A DNA stretch of 64,000 nt from JABGQS01 sp963666505. Its GTDB lineage: Bacteria > Bacillota > Clostridia > Christensenellales > SZUA-584. The stretch spans positions 62,001 to 126,000 of the forward strand of contig CAXXXL010000001.1 in assembly GCA_963666505.2 (NCBI GenBank), in the 5' to 3' direction. The position numbers were made by a program, and so were the translations under genes. The notes beneath the pieces were generated by a model that ran no database searches, was not told the DNA's origin, and was given only the letters and a program-made list of their open reading frames with translations. Below are positions 25,654 to 34,173 of the stretch, in pieces (position 1 is the stretch's first letter; each line of letters opens with the position of its first letter).

Positions 25654-27264
25654 TCAGAAATTGTTTCTGTCCCTGTAATTTTTGGTCGGTTTCTTGAATG
25701 TCTTCTTTTTAACAGAAGGCTTCTTGCTGCCCTTTGGCGGTCCGGAGGTTCTGGACGGTGATGATACACCCTTTCGCCAGAGAACAAGAAGTGCAACGCC
25801 TACGCCAATTATCAGTACTATAAGCACTATTAGTATTATACCGAAGGTGCCAAGGGTGCCAATACCGCCAGAGTCGATGGTAAGCTCCTGCCCTGGGTTA
25901 TCGACTACGGCTGCATCGTCGAACTCTTCTTCATCGTCCTCTATTGCGACCGATGTGACCGTCACGGTGATCGGATCTGCATTGACGGTATATGTCTTCC
26001 CGTCCCTGTCTTTTACCGTCAGCACGAACTCATAAGTTGTTGTTTCGTTAATGTCGGCAGAGAACTCAAGCTTCTTGCTGGATGCTGCGTCCAACTCATC
26101 AGCCAGAAAAACGTTGCCAAGCGTCGGCTCATCCACTGATATATCAGTAAGCGTGTAGTCGGTCGAGTTGGTTATATTGCCCGTAAAGTTTATAGTAGAC
26201 TCACTTGTAAGCGCCGGCCTGTCTACGCTGATGTTGAACGTCAGCTTATCCTTGATGGCATCCGGGTCTACCGGAAGCTGTATGGATATAGTGTTCGAGT
26301 TAACTGAAACGGTGTTGCCGGTATGGTCTTTAAGCGAGATCTTAAATACAACGTCGGTAGAAATCTGGAAAGACATCGTGTAGTCTTCAGAATAGTCGTC
26401 TCCCGGGTTCAAGTAGCGAGCAGGAAAGTCCACTGCCTCACCGTTCATAAGAACAGTCATATTGGAATAAGGAACATTACCCTCGTTTACTATATTGAGC
26501 GTAAACGTTACATCTTCGCCAGCGCTGGGGTTTTTATTGTCAACAGTAAGCGTAGGAACGACATGTCGTTCTTCAACCGTAAGCGTAACGGGTTCAAGTA
26601 CGATTTTTTCCTGCGCTGTGCCCTTGTATTTATAGTTTACTACCGGATTGATTGTGATATCCTTGCTCGGCATGGTATAACTATATACAACATCATAGCT
26701 TTGCTTGGGGTCAAGGCCGAAAGCGTCACGAAGAGGCTTTCCGCTGTTTAGCTCTGGCGCAGTTACGGTGATATCTTCAAGTCTTACGTCTCCCTGGTTT
26801 TCAAGCGAGAACGTGAACTTCACGGTTCCGCCTTCAGGAGCGAGCTTTTTGCTTACCTTAACAGAAGACTCAAGTTTTATCGTTGGCTCTTTCTTTGCAA
26901 TCGTTACATCGTCTGATGCAAGGTCAGCACCGGAGTCGGCAGCCAGCACAAAGTGTATAGGATTACCGAGCATTGCAGTAGTTACTTCCATAGAAAACGA
27001 AACGTTTTTAACATCGCCTGCGACGAGTGATGCACCGCCAGAATCCCATACTGGATTTCCGTTGTATGTGATTTTATAGCTTACGAGGTTTGTATCGCCG
27101 GCAGTTATCGTTGCGGCGAAATCTACGGTAGTGCCTTCAAGCAGCTCTGTTGTGGTTGTTGATACGTCCAGCGAATCGTTAGCGGCCAGTGCGGTGCCCG
27201 AAAAGCCGATGAACGATGCAGCGACCAACGTGATTATAATTATTGTTGATAAAATCCTCTTCAA
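25654..27264 (-). CDS. CARDB-repeat surface protein with C-terminal membrane anchor
   Basis: 536 aa. Signal peptide (about 1-27, ending ALA), then roughly four CARDB/Ig-like beta-sandwich repeats (about 30-440), an acidic linker, one transmembrane helix (about 476-500) and a very basic, Lys-rich cytoplasmic tail (about 501-536). There is no LPXTG motif, so it is a type I membrane protein facing outward. Such proteins are thought to serve adhesion or scaffolding; no enzymatic motif is seen. The start is TTG, 9 bases after GGGAGG. A second protein of the same design lies at 44257-45561. Confidence 0.8.
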   Translation of the reverse strand: MKRILSTIIIITLVAASFIGFSGTALAANDSLDVSTTTTELLEGTTVDFAATITAGDTNLVSYKITYNGNPVWDSGGASLVAGDVKNVSFSMEVTTAMLGNPIHFVLAADSGADLASDDVTIAKKEPTIKLESSVKVSKKLAPEGGTVKFTFSLENQGDVRLEDITVTAPELNSGKPLRDAFGLDPKQSYDVVYSYTMPSKDITINPVVNYKYKGTAQEKIVLEPVTLTVEERHVVPTLTVDNKNPSAGEDVTFTLNIVNEGNVPYSNMTVLMNGEAVDFPARYLNPGDDYSEDYTMSFQISTDVVFKISLKDHTGNTVSVNSNTISIQLPVDPDAIKDKLTFNISVDRPALTSESTINFTGNITNSTDYTLTDISVDEPTLGNVFLADELDAASSKKLEFSADINETTTYEFVLTVKDRDGKTYTVNADPITVTVTSVAIEDDEEEFDDAAVVDNPGQELTIDSGGIGTLGTFGIILIVLIVLIIGVGVALLVLWRKGVSSPSRTSGPPKGSKKPSVKKKTFKKPTKNYRDRNNF

Positions 27265-27312
27265 AATATTGTTCCTCCCTGAAGCATATATACTACTACC
27301 ACTATCGCAATA

Positions 27313-27341
27313 ATTCTATAGCATACACAATGAAAAGTCAA
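27313..27341 (-). promoter_or_regulatory. Predicted promoter of the CARDB gene at 25.7-27.3 kb
   Basis: Minus-strand TTGACT (27341-27336), a 17-bp spacer and TAGAAT (27318-27313), about 50 bp before the TTG start. Confidence 0.6.
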
Positions 27342-27390
27342 TCTGACATAGCTTCTTTTACAATTCTTTACATAGCGTTCACAGAAGGCA

Positions 27391-27427
27391 AAAAAACCGG
27401 AGCCACTTGGTTTATACAGGGCTCCGG
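27391..27427 (-). terminator. Terminator of the TM1266-substrate-binding operon
   Basis: On the minus strand GGAGCC-type arms (27427-27420 with 27404-27397, perfect 8 bp) are followed by TTTTTTTG. Confidence 0.85.
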
Positions 27428-27445
27428 CTTATCAAAATATTATTC

Positions 27446-28384
27446 TTACGGCATATAATAGAAAGCGTCGTCCGGCAGAGCGCCGCCAATGGATGCAGGG
27501 TCAGCGTCATACATCAGCTTAAGGTAGGCTTCCAGCATGTCTTTGCCGTCCTGCCCGGTCACGAACGATATAGCGCACCTTGGTATAGCGCTTTTGGCTA
27601 TTGCCGCCGAAGCTACTATGCCGCTTTCTTCGATGTCGGCTGCTGCAGCGTCGGTGTCTGTATTAACATAGTCTACAGATGCAGAGTAGTCGGCTATTAT
27701 CTTTTCCATCGCAGCTTTGTCATCGGCAAGCGCATTGCTGACTACAGTCACTCCCATGGGCAGGTCGGTTCCTGTTGCGCTTTTCCATTCTTCATTGATA
27801 TCGACCTTTACGCTGACATCAGGGTTTTTTGCAAGCACGACCGATACGAACGGTTCGGGCAGCAGAGCAAGCGTTACATCACCGGCAGCCATAGCGTTGG
27901 CAAGGTCTGCATGAGCACCCATGAACTCAATGTCAGCGTTGATACCGTTCTGCTCAAGTATCATATTAAGCACGTATTCAGGCGTAGCTCCCTGACCTGT
28001 GGCATAGATAGTTTTACCGTCCAGGTCGGCAAGGCTGTTTACGCTATCGCCGTTCTCGAGGATATACAGCACGCCCATTGTGTTGACCGCAAGCACCTTG
28101 ATAGAGCCTCCCATTTTGTTATAAAGTACACTTGCGAGGTTAGCAGGTACAGCGGCGATGGATACTTCGTTGTTGATTATCTTCGGTGTTATAAGGTCTG
28201 GCGCAGTATAAATGCTGATGTCATATGCAGTGTCGTCCAGCATTGCAACCATCCCCATGCCGGTAGGGCCGGCAAGCGTTGCGGCGGCAACCGGAGAATC
28301 CTCGTCGAAAGCGACGCCGGTGCAGGAAGCGAGAATTACAGTGCTCACGATGAGAGCGAGCATTAAAGCTAAAATCTTTTTCAT
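27446..28384 (-). CDS. ABC-type substrate-binding lipoprotein (NMT1/TauA-like)
   Basis: 312 aa. A lipoprotein signal peptide with lipobox VILASC (Cys at about 21) is followed by a periplasmic-binding-protein-like fold of the NMT1/THI5/TauA type (AAATLAGPTGMGMVAML; NNEVSIAAVPANLASVLYN; GKTIYATGQGATPEYVLNMILE). Such proteins deliver nitrogen or sulfur compounds, pyrimidines or similar ligands to ABC importers. No permease or ATPase gene is adjacent. It lies 30 bp after the TM1266-like gene, with Shine-Dalgarno AAAGGAG, so both share the attenuator-bearing leader. Confidence 0.8.
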   Translation of the reverse strand: MKKILALMLALIVSTVILASCTGVAFDEDSPVAAATLAGPTGMGMVAMLDDTAYDISIYTAPDLITPKIINNEVSIAAVPANLASVLYNKMGGSIKVLAVNTMGVLYILENGDSVNSLADLDGKTIYATGQGATPEYVLNMILEQNGINADIEFMGAHADLANAMAAGDVTLALLPEPFVSVVLAKNPDVSVKVDINEEWKSATGTDLPMGVTVVSNALADDKAAMEKIIADYSASVDYVNTDTDAAAADIEESGIVASAAIAKSAIPRCAISFVTGQDGKDMLEAYLKLMYDADPASIGGALPDDAFYYMP

Positions 28385-28414
28385 ATTAAACTCCTTTCAA
28401 ATTCAAAACATTTT

Positions 28415-28669
28415 TTATTCAAATTCATTTTTAGATACGGATGTTTTTACCTGAACGCCGCTAAGCTTGCCTATTTTACCGGTAAGTGTGTTTATCTCAT
28501 CAAGCTCTCCGAAAAGGGTGATGGAAATAATGGTCACACCGTGCTCCGGCATAGGCAGGCCCATGCGTCCTTTTATAAGCCCTTTGAACTGCGATATCAG
28601 TTCATTGAACTCGCCTTGGATTTCTTTCGGGTCTTCGAGTATAGCGCTGATAACTGCGATTCGTTTCAA
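28415..28669 (-). CDS. TM1266-family putative iron-only hydrogenase regulator
   Basis: An 84-aa ACT/NikR-like ferredoxin-fold protein. The sequence (IAVISAILEDP, FKGLIKGRMGLPMPEHGVTIISITLFGELDEINTLTGKIG, split here by description) corresponds to the TM1266 family, often linked to [FeFe]-hydrogenase maturation genes, from which its putative regulatory role is inferred. No hydrogenase or HydEFG gene is present in the window. The start is TTG, 6 bases after AAAGGAG. A terminator hairpin sits only 21 bp upstream of the start, part of the leader described separately. Confidence 0.8.
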   Translation of the reverse strand: MKRIAVISAILEDPKEIQGEFNELISQFKGLIKGRMGLPMPEHGVTIISITLFGELDEINTLTGKIGKLSGVQVKTSVSKNEFE

Positions 28670-28689
28670 ATTCTGCTCCTTTCATATGC

Positions 28690-28830
28690 AAAAAACCTGC
28701 CTTAAAAGACAGGTTGTAAAATACAAAGATTAGTATCAACTGTCTTTCGGCCAAGAACTTCTCGGTCCGTCAGTACAAGTTTTTGCAGTTTTATTGACAC
28801 ATGCAAGAGTGCTCTCGCCTGCATCATATG
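28690..28830 (-). ncRNA. Attenuator-like 5' leader (candidate riboswitch of unknown class)
   Basis: On the minus strand the leader folds plausibly as a hairpin near 28807-28830, a closing helix GUGUCAA (28800-28794) with UUGAUAC (28739-28733), and an internal hairpin CCGAGA/UCUUGG (28765-28751). An intrinsic terminator follows (28715-28690: 8-bp stem, then U6), ending 21 bp before the TM1266 start. AAAGACAG (28747-28740) is complementary to CUGUCUUU (28712-28705) in the terminator's 5' arm, giving a mutually exclusive antiterminator. I found no match to the TPP, glycine, SAM, guanidine-I, T-box, c-di-GMP or Moco signatures that I know. Confidence 0.6.
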
Positions 28831-28833
28831 TGA

Positions 28834-28862
28834 ATAATATCACAAAGTAATTAAAAATGCAA
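28834..28862 (-). promoter_or_regulatory. Predicted promoter of the TM1266 leader
   Basis: Minus-strand TTGCAT (28862-28857), a 17-bp spacer and TATTAT (28839-28834). It is positioned to start transcription near 28827, directly before the structured leader. Confidence 0.6.
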
Positions 28863-28939
28863 GTATGCAGTTGGATTTATTTGAATTGTTAGAAAAGCCC
28901 ATATAGTATATAATAACAAATCAAAAAGGGGCAGCAATT

Positions 28940-29569
28940 ATGACTAGCATATCACAATTAAAAAGAAAAGATATAAAAAACGAGGTAAAAAGAATTCAGA
29001 AACTGCCCAAATACGAGCAAAAAAGACAGATGAATGCATTGTGCAAAAAAGTTATTGATGATATAGAAACTACGGGTACAAGAGTCAAAATCTATAATAG
29101 ATTTTGGGATAAGAAAAAAGAGGCGATGAAATTGCTATCCTGTGTTAAGGTATTACCCGAGGACTATCGCAAATTTGTTTATATAACATGGGATAATGCT
29201 TTTAACAATAAAGTGAATAAAACTGTCAACAATGTCGAACATATATTTAAGACAAAAACTGCCCATGTTTCCGGATTGCCCCTGCCCAAGCAGGCAGAAG
29301 TGAACATATGGTGGCAGGGTGATATGCTAATGTTTGCTTCTGCATCGACGGATTTTTCATTACCTATAGAAAGGATAATGGGCTTGGGAACTACATGTTT
29401 GGGTAGAGACCACCTCAGCATAAGTTACTACCTCACCATAGAATATAAAAAAGAAGGTGAAATCAAGTGTATTGTCGTACGTGTAACATGGAAGCATACA
29501 TTTGACGACTTAATTAAATATTTTGAAGAGAGAAGAGGAGCAAGAGATAAGATAAAACAAGAGTTGTAA
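28940..29569 (+). CDS. Hypothetical protein, possible PH-like C-terminal domain
   Basis: A 209-aa soluble protein I do not recognise. The N-terminal half is basic and helical (many KR pairs; ISQLKRKDIKNEVKRIQKLP). The C-terminal half (about 125-200) alternates hydrophobic strands (MLMFASAS, LPIERIMGLGT, LSISYYLTIEYK, GEIKCIVVRV) with the feel of a bacterial PH/GRAM-like domain. AT content is higher than in the flanking genes, hinting at acquisition. The ATG at 28940 follows AAAAGGGG. It sits alone between the TM1266 leader and the ileS T-box. Confidence 0.65.
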   Translation: MTSISQLKRKDIKNEVKRIQKLPKYEQKRQMNALCKKVIDDIETTGTRVKIYNRFWDKKKEAMKLLSCVKVLPEDYRKFVYITWDNAFNNKVNKTVNNVEHIFKTKTAHVSGLPLPKQAEVNIWWQGDMLMFASASTDFSLPIERIMGLGTTCLGRDHLSISYYLTIEYKKEGEIKCIVVRVTWKHTFDDLIKYFEERRGARDKIKQEL

Positions 29570-29649
29570 TAAATATAAACTTTACAAACACAATTCCTTA
29601 CCTTATAATAATGAATAATATATTTTAAGCGGCAGAACAAGACTTTATA

Positions 29650-29880
29650 ATCAGTTTTGTATAGCGAGCGGGGGTATGGTGAAAGCCCCGACAAACAGAT
29701 ATGATAGTTATCATCTGCTAAGAGTTTTTGCCTAAAAGGCTATTGAGTAAGCAAAGACGTTTTGCGCCCGTTACAGCGCAGCAAAAGATACGGCATAACT
29801 AAGATAGCGCCGTAATTTTGGGTGGTACCGTGAAAGACATGCGTCTTTTGCCCCGAAAGAGTGGGCAGAAGGCGTTTTTA
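29650..29880 (+). promoter_or_regulatory. T-box leader of ileS
   Basis: Classic T-box features in order: stem I region with GGTGAAAGCCCC, an ATC codon at 29710-29712 as the likely isoleucine specifier, the T-box core TGGGTGGTACCG (29819-29830) that pairs with the tRNA acceptor end, and a terminator stem at 29842-29874 followed by TTTTT. Uncharged tRNA-Ile stabilises the antiterminator and allows ileS transcription. Presence of the element is clear; the exact stem boundaries and specifier position are inferred. Confidence 0.92.
29842..29879 (+). terminator. T-box terminator hairpin
   Basis: A 12-bp stem pairs CGTCTTTTGCCC with GGGCAGAAGGCG, followed by TTTTT. Its formation is the default outcome when tRNA-Ile is charged. 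Confidence 0.85.
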
Positions 29881-29910
29881 AGTTTGTTAAGAAACATGAG
29901 GGAGAAACAG

Positions 29911-32900
29911 ATGCTTTATAAACAGGTGGAAAAAGATCTAAACTTCAGAGACCGGGAAATAAAAGTTCTCGATTTCTGGAAACAAAACAAAATATTCGAG
30001 AAGACCGTAGAACACGGCAAGGGCAAACCGGCCTATACTTTTTATGACGGTCCGCCGACGGCAAACGGCAAGCCGCACATCGGACATATTCTCACAAGGT
30101 GTATAAAAGACCTTATCCCACGTTACAAAACGATGCAGGGCTATGATGTTCTGCGCAAAGCAGGCTGGGATACCCACGGTCTGCCGGTAGAGCTGGAGGT
30201 GGAAAAGCTCTTAGGGCTGGACGGCAAAGAGCAGATTGAAGAGTACGGCGTAGAGCCGTTTATCGCCGAGTGCAAGAAGAGCGTCTGGAAATATAAAGGC
30301 GATTGGGAGAGGATGAGTGAGCGTGTCGGGTTCTGGGTGGATATGGAGAATCCGTATGTTACCTATGAAAACGATTATATAGAATCTGTATGGTGGTCGC
30401 TGAAAACCATTGCAGACAAGGGGCTGCTTTATAAAGGCCATAAAGTGGTGCCGTACTGCCCACGCTGCGGAACAGCGCTGTCTTCGCACGAAGTCGCCCA
30501 AGGGTATAAGGATGTTACAGAAGAGTCTATATTCGTCAAGTTCAAGGTAAAGGGCGAAGACGGTACATACTTCATGGCATGGACGACCACTCCGTGGACG
30601 CTTCCTTCAAACGTTGCGCTGTGCGTCAACCCAAAGGAAACTTACGTAAAAGTTGAACTCGACAGAGAATATATAATAATGGCTAAAGCGCTGGTAGAGC
30701 CGGTGCTAGGCGAAGGAACAAGGGTCGTCGAGGAGTACAAGGGCACAGACCTTGAGTATAAAGAATATGAGCCGCTGTACGATTTTGGCGAAGCCGATAA
30801 AAAAGCATGGTACATAACAGTGGACGATTACGTCACGCTGACGGACGGTAGTGGTATAGTTCACACTGCCCCGGCTTTCGGTGAAGACGATGCAAGAGTC
30901 GGCAAGAAATACGGATTGCCTTTCGTGCAGATGGTCGGAGAAGACGGCAAGTTCAGAAAGAACACTCCGTGGGCAGGCGTTTTTGTAAAGGAAGCAGACG
31001 CAGCAATAATAGAGGACTTGAGCCAAAGAGGGTTGATGTTCAAGACTAAACCATATGAGCACAGCTATCCGTTCTGCTGGCGTTGTGATACGGCACTGCT
31101 CTATTACGCAAGGAGCAGTTGGTTCATAAAGGTGACAGAGCTAAAAGAGCTGCTTATACAGAACAACAGAGCGGTAAACTGGCTGCCGGAAAATATAAAA
31201 GAAGGCCGGATGGGCAACTTCCTCGAGAACGTTATCGACTGGGGGCTTTCCCGTGAAAGGTATTGGGGCACGCCTCTTCCCGTTTGGGAGTGCAAATGCG
31301 GTCACTTTACTGTTATAGGCTCTAAAGAAGAGCTTTATGAAAAAGGAGAAAACGTTCCGGAAGATGTAGAGCTGCATAAACCGTTTATCGACGGTATAAC
31401 GATGCAATGCTCTGAGTGCGGCGGTAAAATGCACCGTGTGACGGAGGTAATAGACTGCTGGTACGATTCGGGCTCTATGCCGTTTGCGCAGTGGCACTAC
31501 CCCTTCGAGAACAAAGAAGAGTTCGAGGAGCGTTTTCCGGCTCAGTTCATAAGCGAAGCCGTAGACCAGACAAGAGGCTGGTTCTATACACTGCTTGCGA
31601 TAGGCACGCTGGTGTTTGGCAAGAACCCGTTCGAGAACTGCATAGTGCTTGGGCACGTGCAGGACAAAGAAGGACAGAAGATGAGCAAGCACAAGGGCAA
31701 CGTCGTTGACCCGTGGTCTGTGCTCGACAACCAGGGTGCAGACGCAGTTCGCTGGTACTTCTATTCCAACAGCGCACCATGGCTGCCAAACCGCTTTTCG
31801 AGTGAGGCTGTCAGCGAAGCCCAGCGCAAATTCATGGGTACGCTATGGAACACATATGCTTTCTACGTAATGTATGCAGACATAGACGATTTTAACCCTA
31901 TGCAGTATGAGATGAGCGGCGAGAACGTAATGGACGCATGGATACTCTCCAGACTTAATACTTTAGTTAAGAACGTGCACAGCTTCCTCGACAACTACAG
32001 GCTCACAGAATCCGCAAGGGATATGGACAACTTCGTTGACGATCTTTCCAACTGGTATGTAAGAAGGTGCCGCAGCCGTTTTTGGGATTCGGGCATGATG
32101 CAGGATAAAGTTGATGCTTACCTAACTCTGTATACCGTGCTTGAAACTCTATGCCGTCTGTGCGCTCCGTTTATACCGTTCATGACCGAAGCGATGTATC
32201 AGAACATTGTAAGGAGTGTAGATAAAAATGCGCCGGAATCAGTTCATCTGTGCAGCTATCCTGAAGCGGATGAATCTTTGATAGACGAAGCGTTGGAGCA
32301 GAGCATGGACGCAGTGCTAAAAGCGGTGGTGCTCGGAAGAAGCGCAAGAAACACTGCGGTGATAAAGAACCGCCAGCCGATAGAGAACATGTATGTAGCC
32401 GGTCTTGACAGCCCGGGAGACAGTTTTATAAGGCTCATCGAGGGAGAGCTTAATATCAAGAATGTTATTTTCGGTGTTGATGCCGCTGACTTTATGTCAT
32501 ACAACATAAAACCGCAGATGCGCACCCTTGGGCCAAAGTACGGCAAGCTATTAAATCATATCCGGACGCATCTTGTCGAAGGCGACGGGCTGATGATAGT
32601 AAACAAAGTTAGGGCAGACGGAGTATACAAATTCAACGCAGAAGGAACAGCTATAGAGCTCACAGAAGAGGACATGCTCATCGACCCGACCCACAAAGAA
32701 GGATATGTCGTCGAGACGAGCGGTGAAGTGGGAGTAATACTAGAGACAACGCTCTCTGACGAGCTTATAGAAGAAGGCTTCGTACGAGAAATGATAAGCA
32801 AGATACAGACGATGAGGAAAGAAGCGGGCTTCGAGGTCATGGATCATATCCGCCTCGCAGTAACGGGCAACGAAAAACTCTCCGGAATTGTCGAGCGCAA

Positions 32901-33018
32901 CGCCAAAGAGATCGGCGGCGAAGTTCTTGCTGATATGATGGAAACCACACTTTCCGGCTACGAGAAGGAGTGGAACATCAACGGCGAAACTGCAAAGTTC
33001 AGCGTAGAAAAGCTATAA
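29911..33018 (+). CDS. ileS: Isoleucyl-tRNA synthetase
   Basis: A 1035-aa class Ia synthetase. HIGH motif at 56-59 (KPHIGHI), CP1 editing domain (about 190-400), KMSKS-type motif KMSKH at about 590-594, anticodon-binding domain from about 680, and a C-terminal extension typical of the longer IleRS type. The open frame extends upstream into the T-box, but the ATG at 29911 is chosen because it follows GAGGGAGAAAC, lies after the terminator and matches the family N-terminus. Control is by the T-box leader. Confidence 0.97.
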   Translation: MLYKQVEKDLNFRDREIKVLDFWKQNKIFEKTVEHGKGKPAYTFYDGPPTANGKPHIGHILTRCIKDLIPRYKTMQGYDVLRKAGWDTHGLPVELEVEKLLGLDGKEQIEEYGVEPFIAECKKSVWKYKGDWERMSERVGFWVDMENPYVTYENDYIESVWWSLKTIADKGLLYKGHKVVPYCPRCGTALSSHEVAQGYKDVTEESIFVKFKVKGEDGTYFMAWTTTPWTLPSNVALCVNPKETYVKVELDREYIIMAKALVEPVLGEGTRVVEEYKGTDLEYKEYEPLYDFGEADKKAWYITVDDYVTLTDGSGIVHTAPAFGEDDARVGKKYGLPFVQMVGEDGKFRKNTPWAGVFVKEADAAIIEDLSQRGLMFKTKPYEHSYPFCWRCDTALLYYARSSWFIKVTELKELLIQNNRAVNWLPENIKEGRMGNFLENVIDWGLSRERYWGTPLPVWECKCGHFTVIGSKEELYEKGENVPEDVELHKPFIDGITMQCSECGGKMHRVTEVIDCWYDSGSMPFAQWHYPFENKEEFEERFPAQFISEAVDQTRGWFYTLLAIGTLVFGKNPFENCIVLGHVQDKEGQKMSKHKGNVVDPWSVLDNQGADAVRWYFYSNSAPWLPNRFSSEAVSEAQRKFMGTLWNTYAFYVMYADIDDFNPMQYEMSGENVMDAWILSRLNTLVKNVHSFLDNYRLTESARDMDNFVDDLSNWYVRRCRSRFWDSGMMQDKVDAYLTLYTVLETLCRLCAPFIPFMTEAMYQNIVRSVDKNAPESVHLCSYPEADESLIDEALEQSMDAVLKAVVLGRSARNTAVIKNRQPIENMYVAGLDSPGDSFIRLIEGELNIKNVIFGVDAADFMSYNIKPQMRTLGPKYGKLLNHIRTHLVEGDGLMIVNKVRADGVYKFNAEGTAIELTEEDMLIDPTHKEGYVVETSGEVGVILETTLSDELIEEGFVREMISKIQTMRKEAGFEVMDHIRLAVTGNEKLSGIVERNAKEIGGEVLADMMETTLSGYEKEWNINGETAKFSVEKL

Positions 33019-33030
33019 GATATGATACTA

Positions 33031-33060
33031 AGACCGGGCAAAAACTGTCCGGTCTTTTTT
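33031..33060 (+). terminator. Terminator of ileS
   Basis: AGACCGG and CCGGTCT form a stem followed by TTTTT, 13 bp after the stop. Confidence 0.85.
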
Positions 33061-33154
33061 AATATACTTTTTTGAACAATATGATAAACAAGACTGTAAT
33101 AATGCTTGTATAATTGATATAATAAATTATTCGATTCTATGAAGTAATGGTGCT

Positions 33155-34156
33155 ATGAAAAAAACACTTATTATAATAACAGCGTTAATAATTCTCTTGT
33201 CTATATCTGCATGCAGTAAAACTCAGCAGGCAGGGCAGGTAGAAACGAGCACAGTTCAGACGCCCGTTTCTACAACGCAGCCGACAGAGACAGCAACACC
33301 GCAGCCGACGGATGAGCTGGAATCTACACCAGTGCCGACCGCCACGCTGCAGCCGTCAACTACTCCAAAATTCGAATATATAGGTATGGTTATAAGCACC
33401 GCATCGGACTTTGTGAATATAAGGCAGCAGCCGACTACAGATTCTGATATACTCGGACAGTTCCCGGGAGGGAATGAAGCCGGCGTTATAGACTACGACG
33501 GAGCTTGGGTGCACATATACTACGAAGACATCGAAGGATACGTCCACGGCGACTATACTGTCGCATCAAGCTCACCTTCGGTCGAGGTGCCTTCTGGCGA
33601 ATGGGCGCAGATACTTGTTAATCCAACGCATCTTCTTCCAGACGACTATGATATAGAACTTGAGGACTTCGAAGGAGGGCAGATAAATGCCAGAATATTT
33701 GAAATTGCTACAGCCATGTTCGAAGATGCCGCAGACGACGGGGTGGAGTTCAAGCTGGTAGATTCATACCGCAGCTACGATACACAGGCCGGGTATTATG
33801 AAAAAAAAGTAAAGCAATATATAGATCAGGGCTACAGCCGTGCGGATGCAGAAGTCAAAGCGGCGACGATAACCGCAAGGCCGAACACCAGCGAACATCA
33901 GGCCGGGCTTGCTCTCGATATAGTAACGCCGTCTTGGCCGAGGCGCAACAGCGGCTTTGCAGATACTCTTGCTTTCAAGTGGCTGGATGCAAACGCATAT
34001 AAGTACGGCTTCATACAGCGCTATCCCAAAGGCAAAGAGGACATCACAAAGGTCATTTTCGAGCCGTGGCACTGGCGTTTCGTGGGCACAGAGATCGCAT
34101 CAGCAATAGAGGAAAGCGGCCAGTGTTTGGAAGAATATTTAGGAATGCTAGACTAA
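33155..34156 (+). CDS. VanY-like D-Ala-D-Ala carboxypeptidase lipoprotein with SH3b domain
   Basis: 333 aa. Lipoprotein signal with lipobox SISAC (Cys at about 21), a Thr/Pro-rich linker (about 25-68), one SH3b wall-binding domain (about 72-128) and an M15B peptidase domain (about 150-320) with SYRSYDTQ, the Zn ligands in EHQAGLALD and the WHWR motif. It trims the terminal D-Ala from peptidoglycan stem peptides on the outer face. The linker resembles the PTPT linker of the SpoIID/SH3b protein at 22.5 kb. The flavoprotein gene begins 17 bp after its stop. Confidence 0.9.
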   Translation: MKKTLIIITALIILLSISACSKTQQAGQVETSTVQTPVSTTQPTETATPQPTDELESTPVPTATLQPSTTPKFEYIGMVISTASDFVNIRQQPTTDSDILGQFPGGNEAGVIDYDGAWVHIYYEDIEGYVHGDYTVASSSPSVEVPSGEWAQILVNPTHLLPDDYDIELEDFEGGQINARIFEIATAMFEDAADDGVEFKLVDSYRSYDTQAGYYEKKVKQYIDQGYSRADAEVKAATITARPNTSEHQAGLALDIVTPSWPRRNSGFADTLAFKWLDANAYKYGFIQRYPKGKEDITKVIFEPWHWRFVGTEIASAIEESGQCLEEYLGMLD

Positions 34157-34173
34157 GTAACGGAGGAAAAGTG

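Noticed and set aside
27407..28366. A 319-codon plus-strand open frame
   Set aside because: It lies antisense to the substrate-binding lipoprotein gene, which has a lipobox, family motifs and a ribosome site. The plus-strand product is rich in Cys/His/Arg with no family similarity.
28690..28830. TPP riboswitch in front of an NMT1/THI5-like gene
   Set aside because: The conserved CUGAGA and GAACCUGAUCUGG-type elements are absent from the leader.
29818..29910. Extended N-terminus of ileS beginning in the T-box
   Set aside because: The region is the T-box core and terminator. The ATG at 29911 has a ribosome site and matches the family N-terminus.
34066..34173. N-terminal extension of the flavoprotein overlapping vanY
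   Set aside because: GGAGG directly precedes the ATG at 34174, where the FAD-binding fold begins. The extension has no family similarity.
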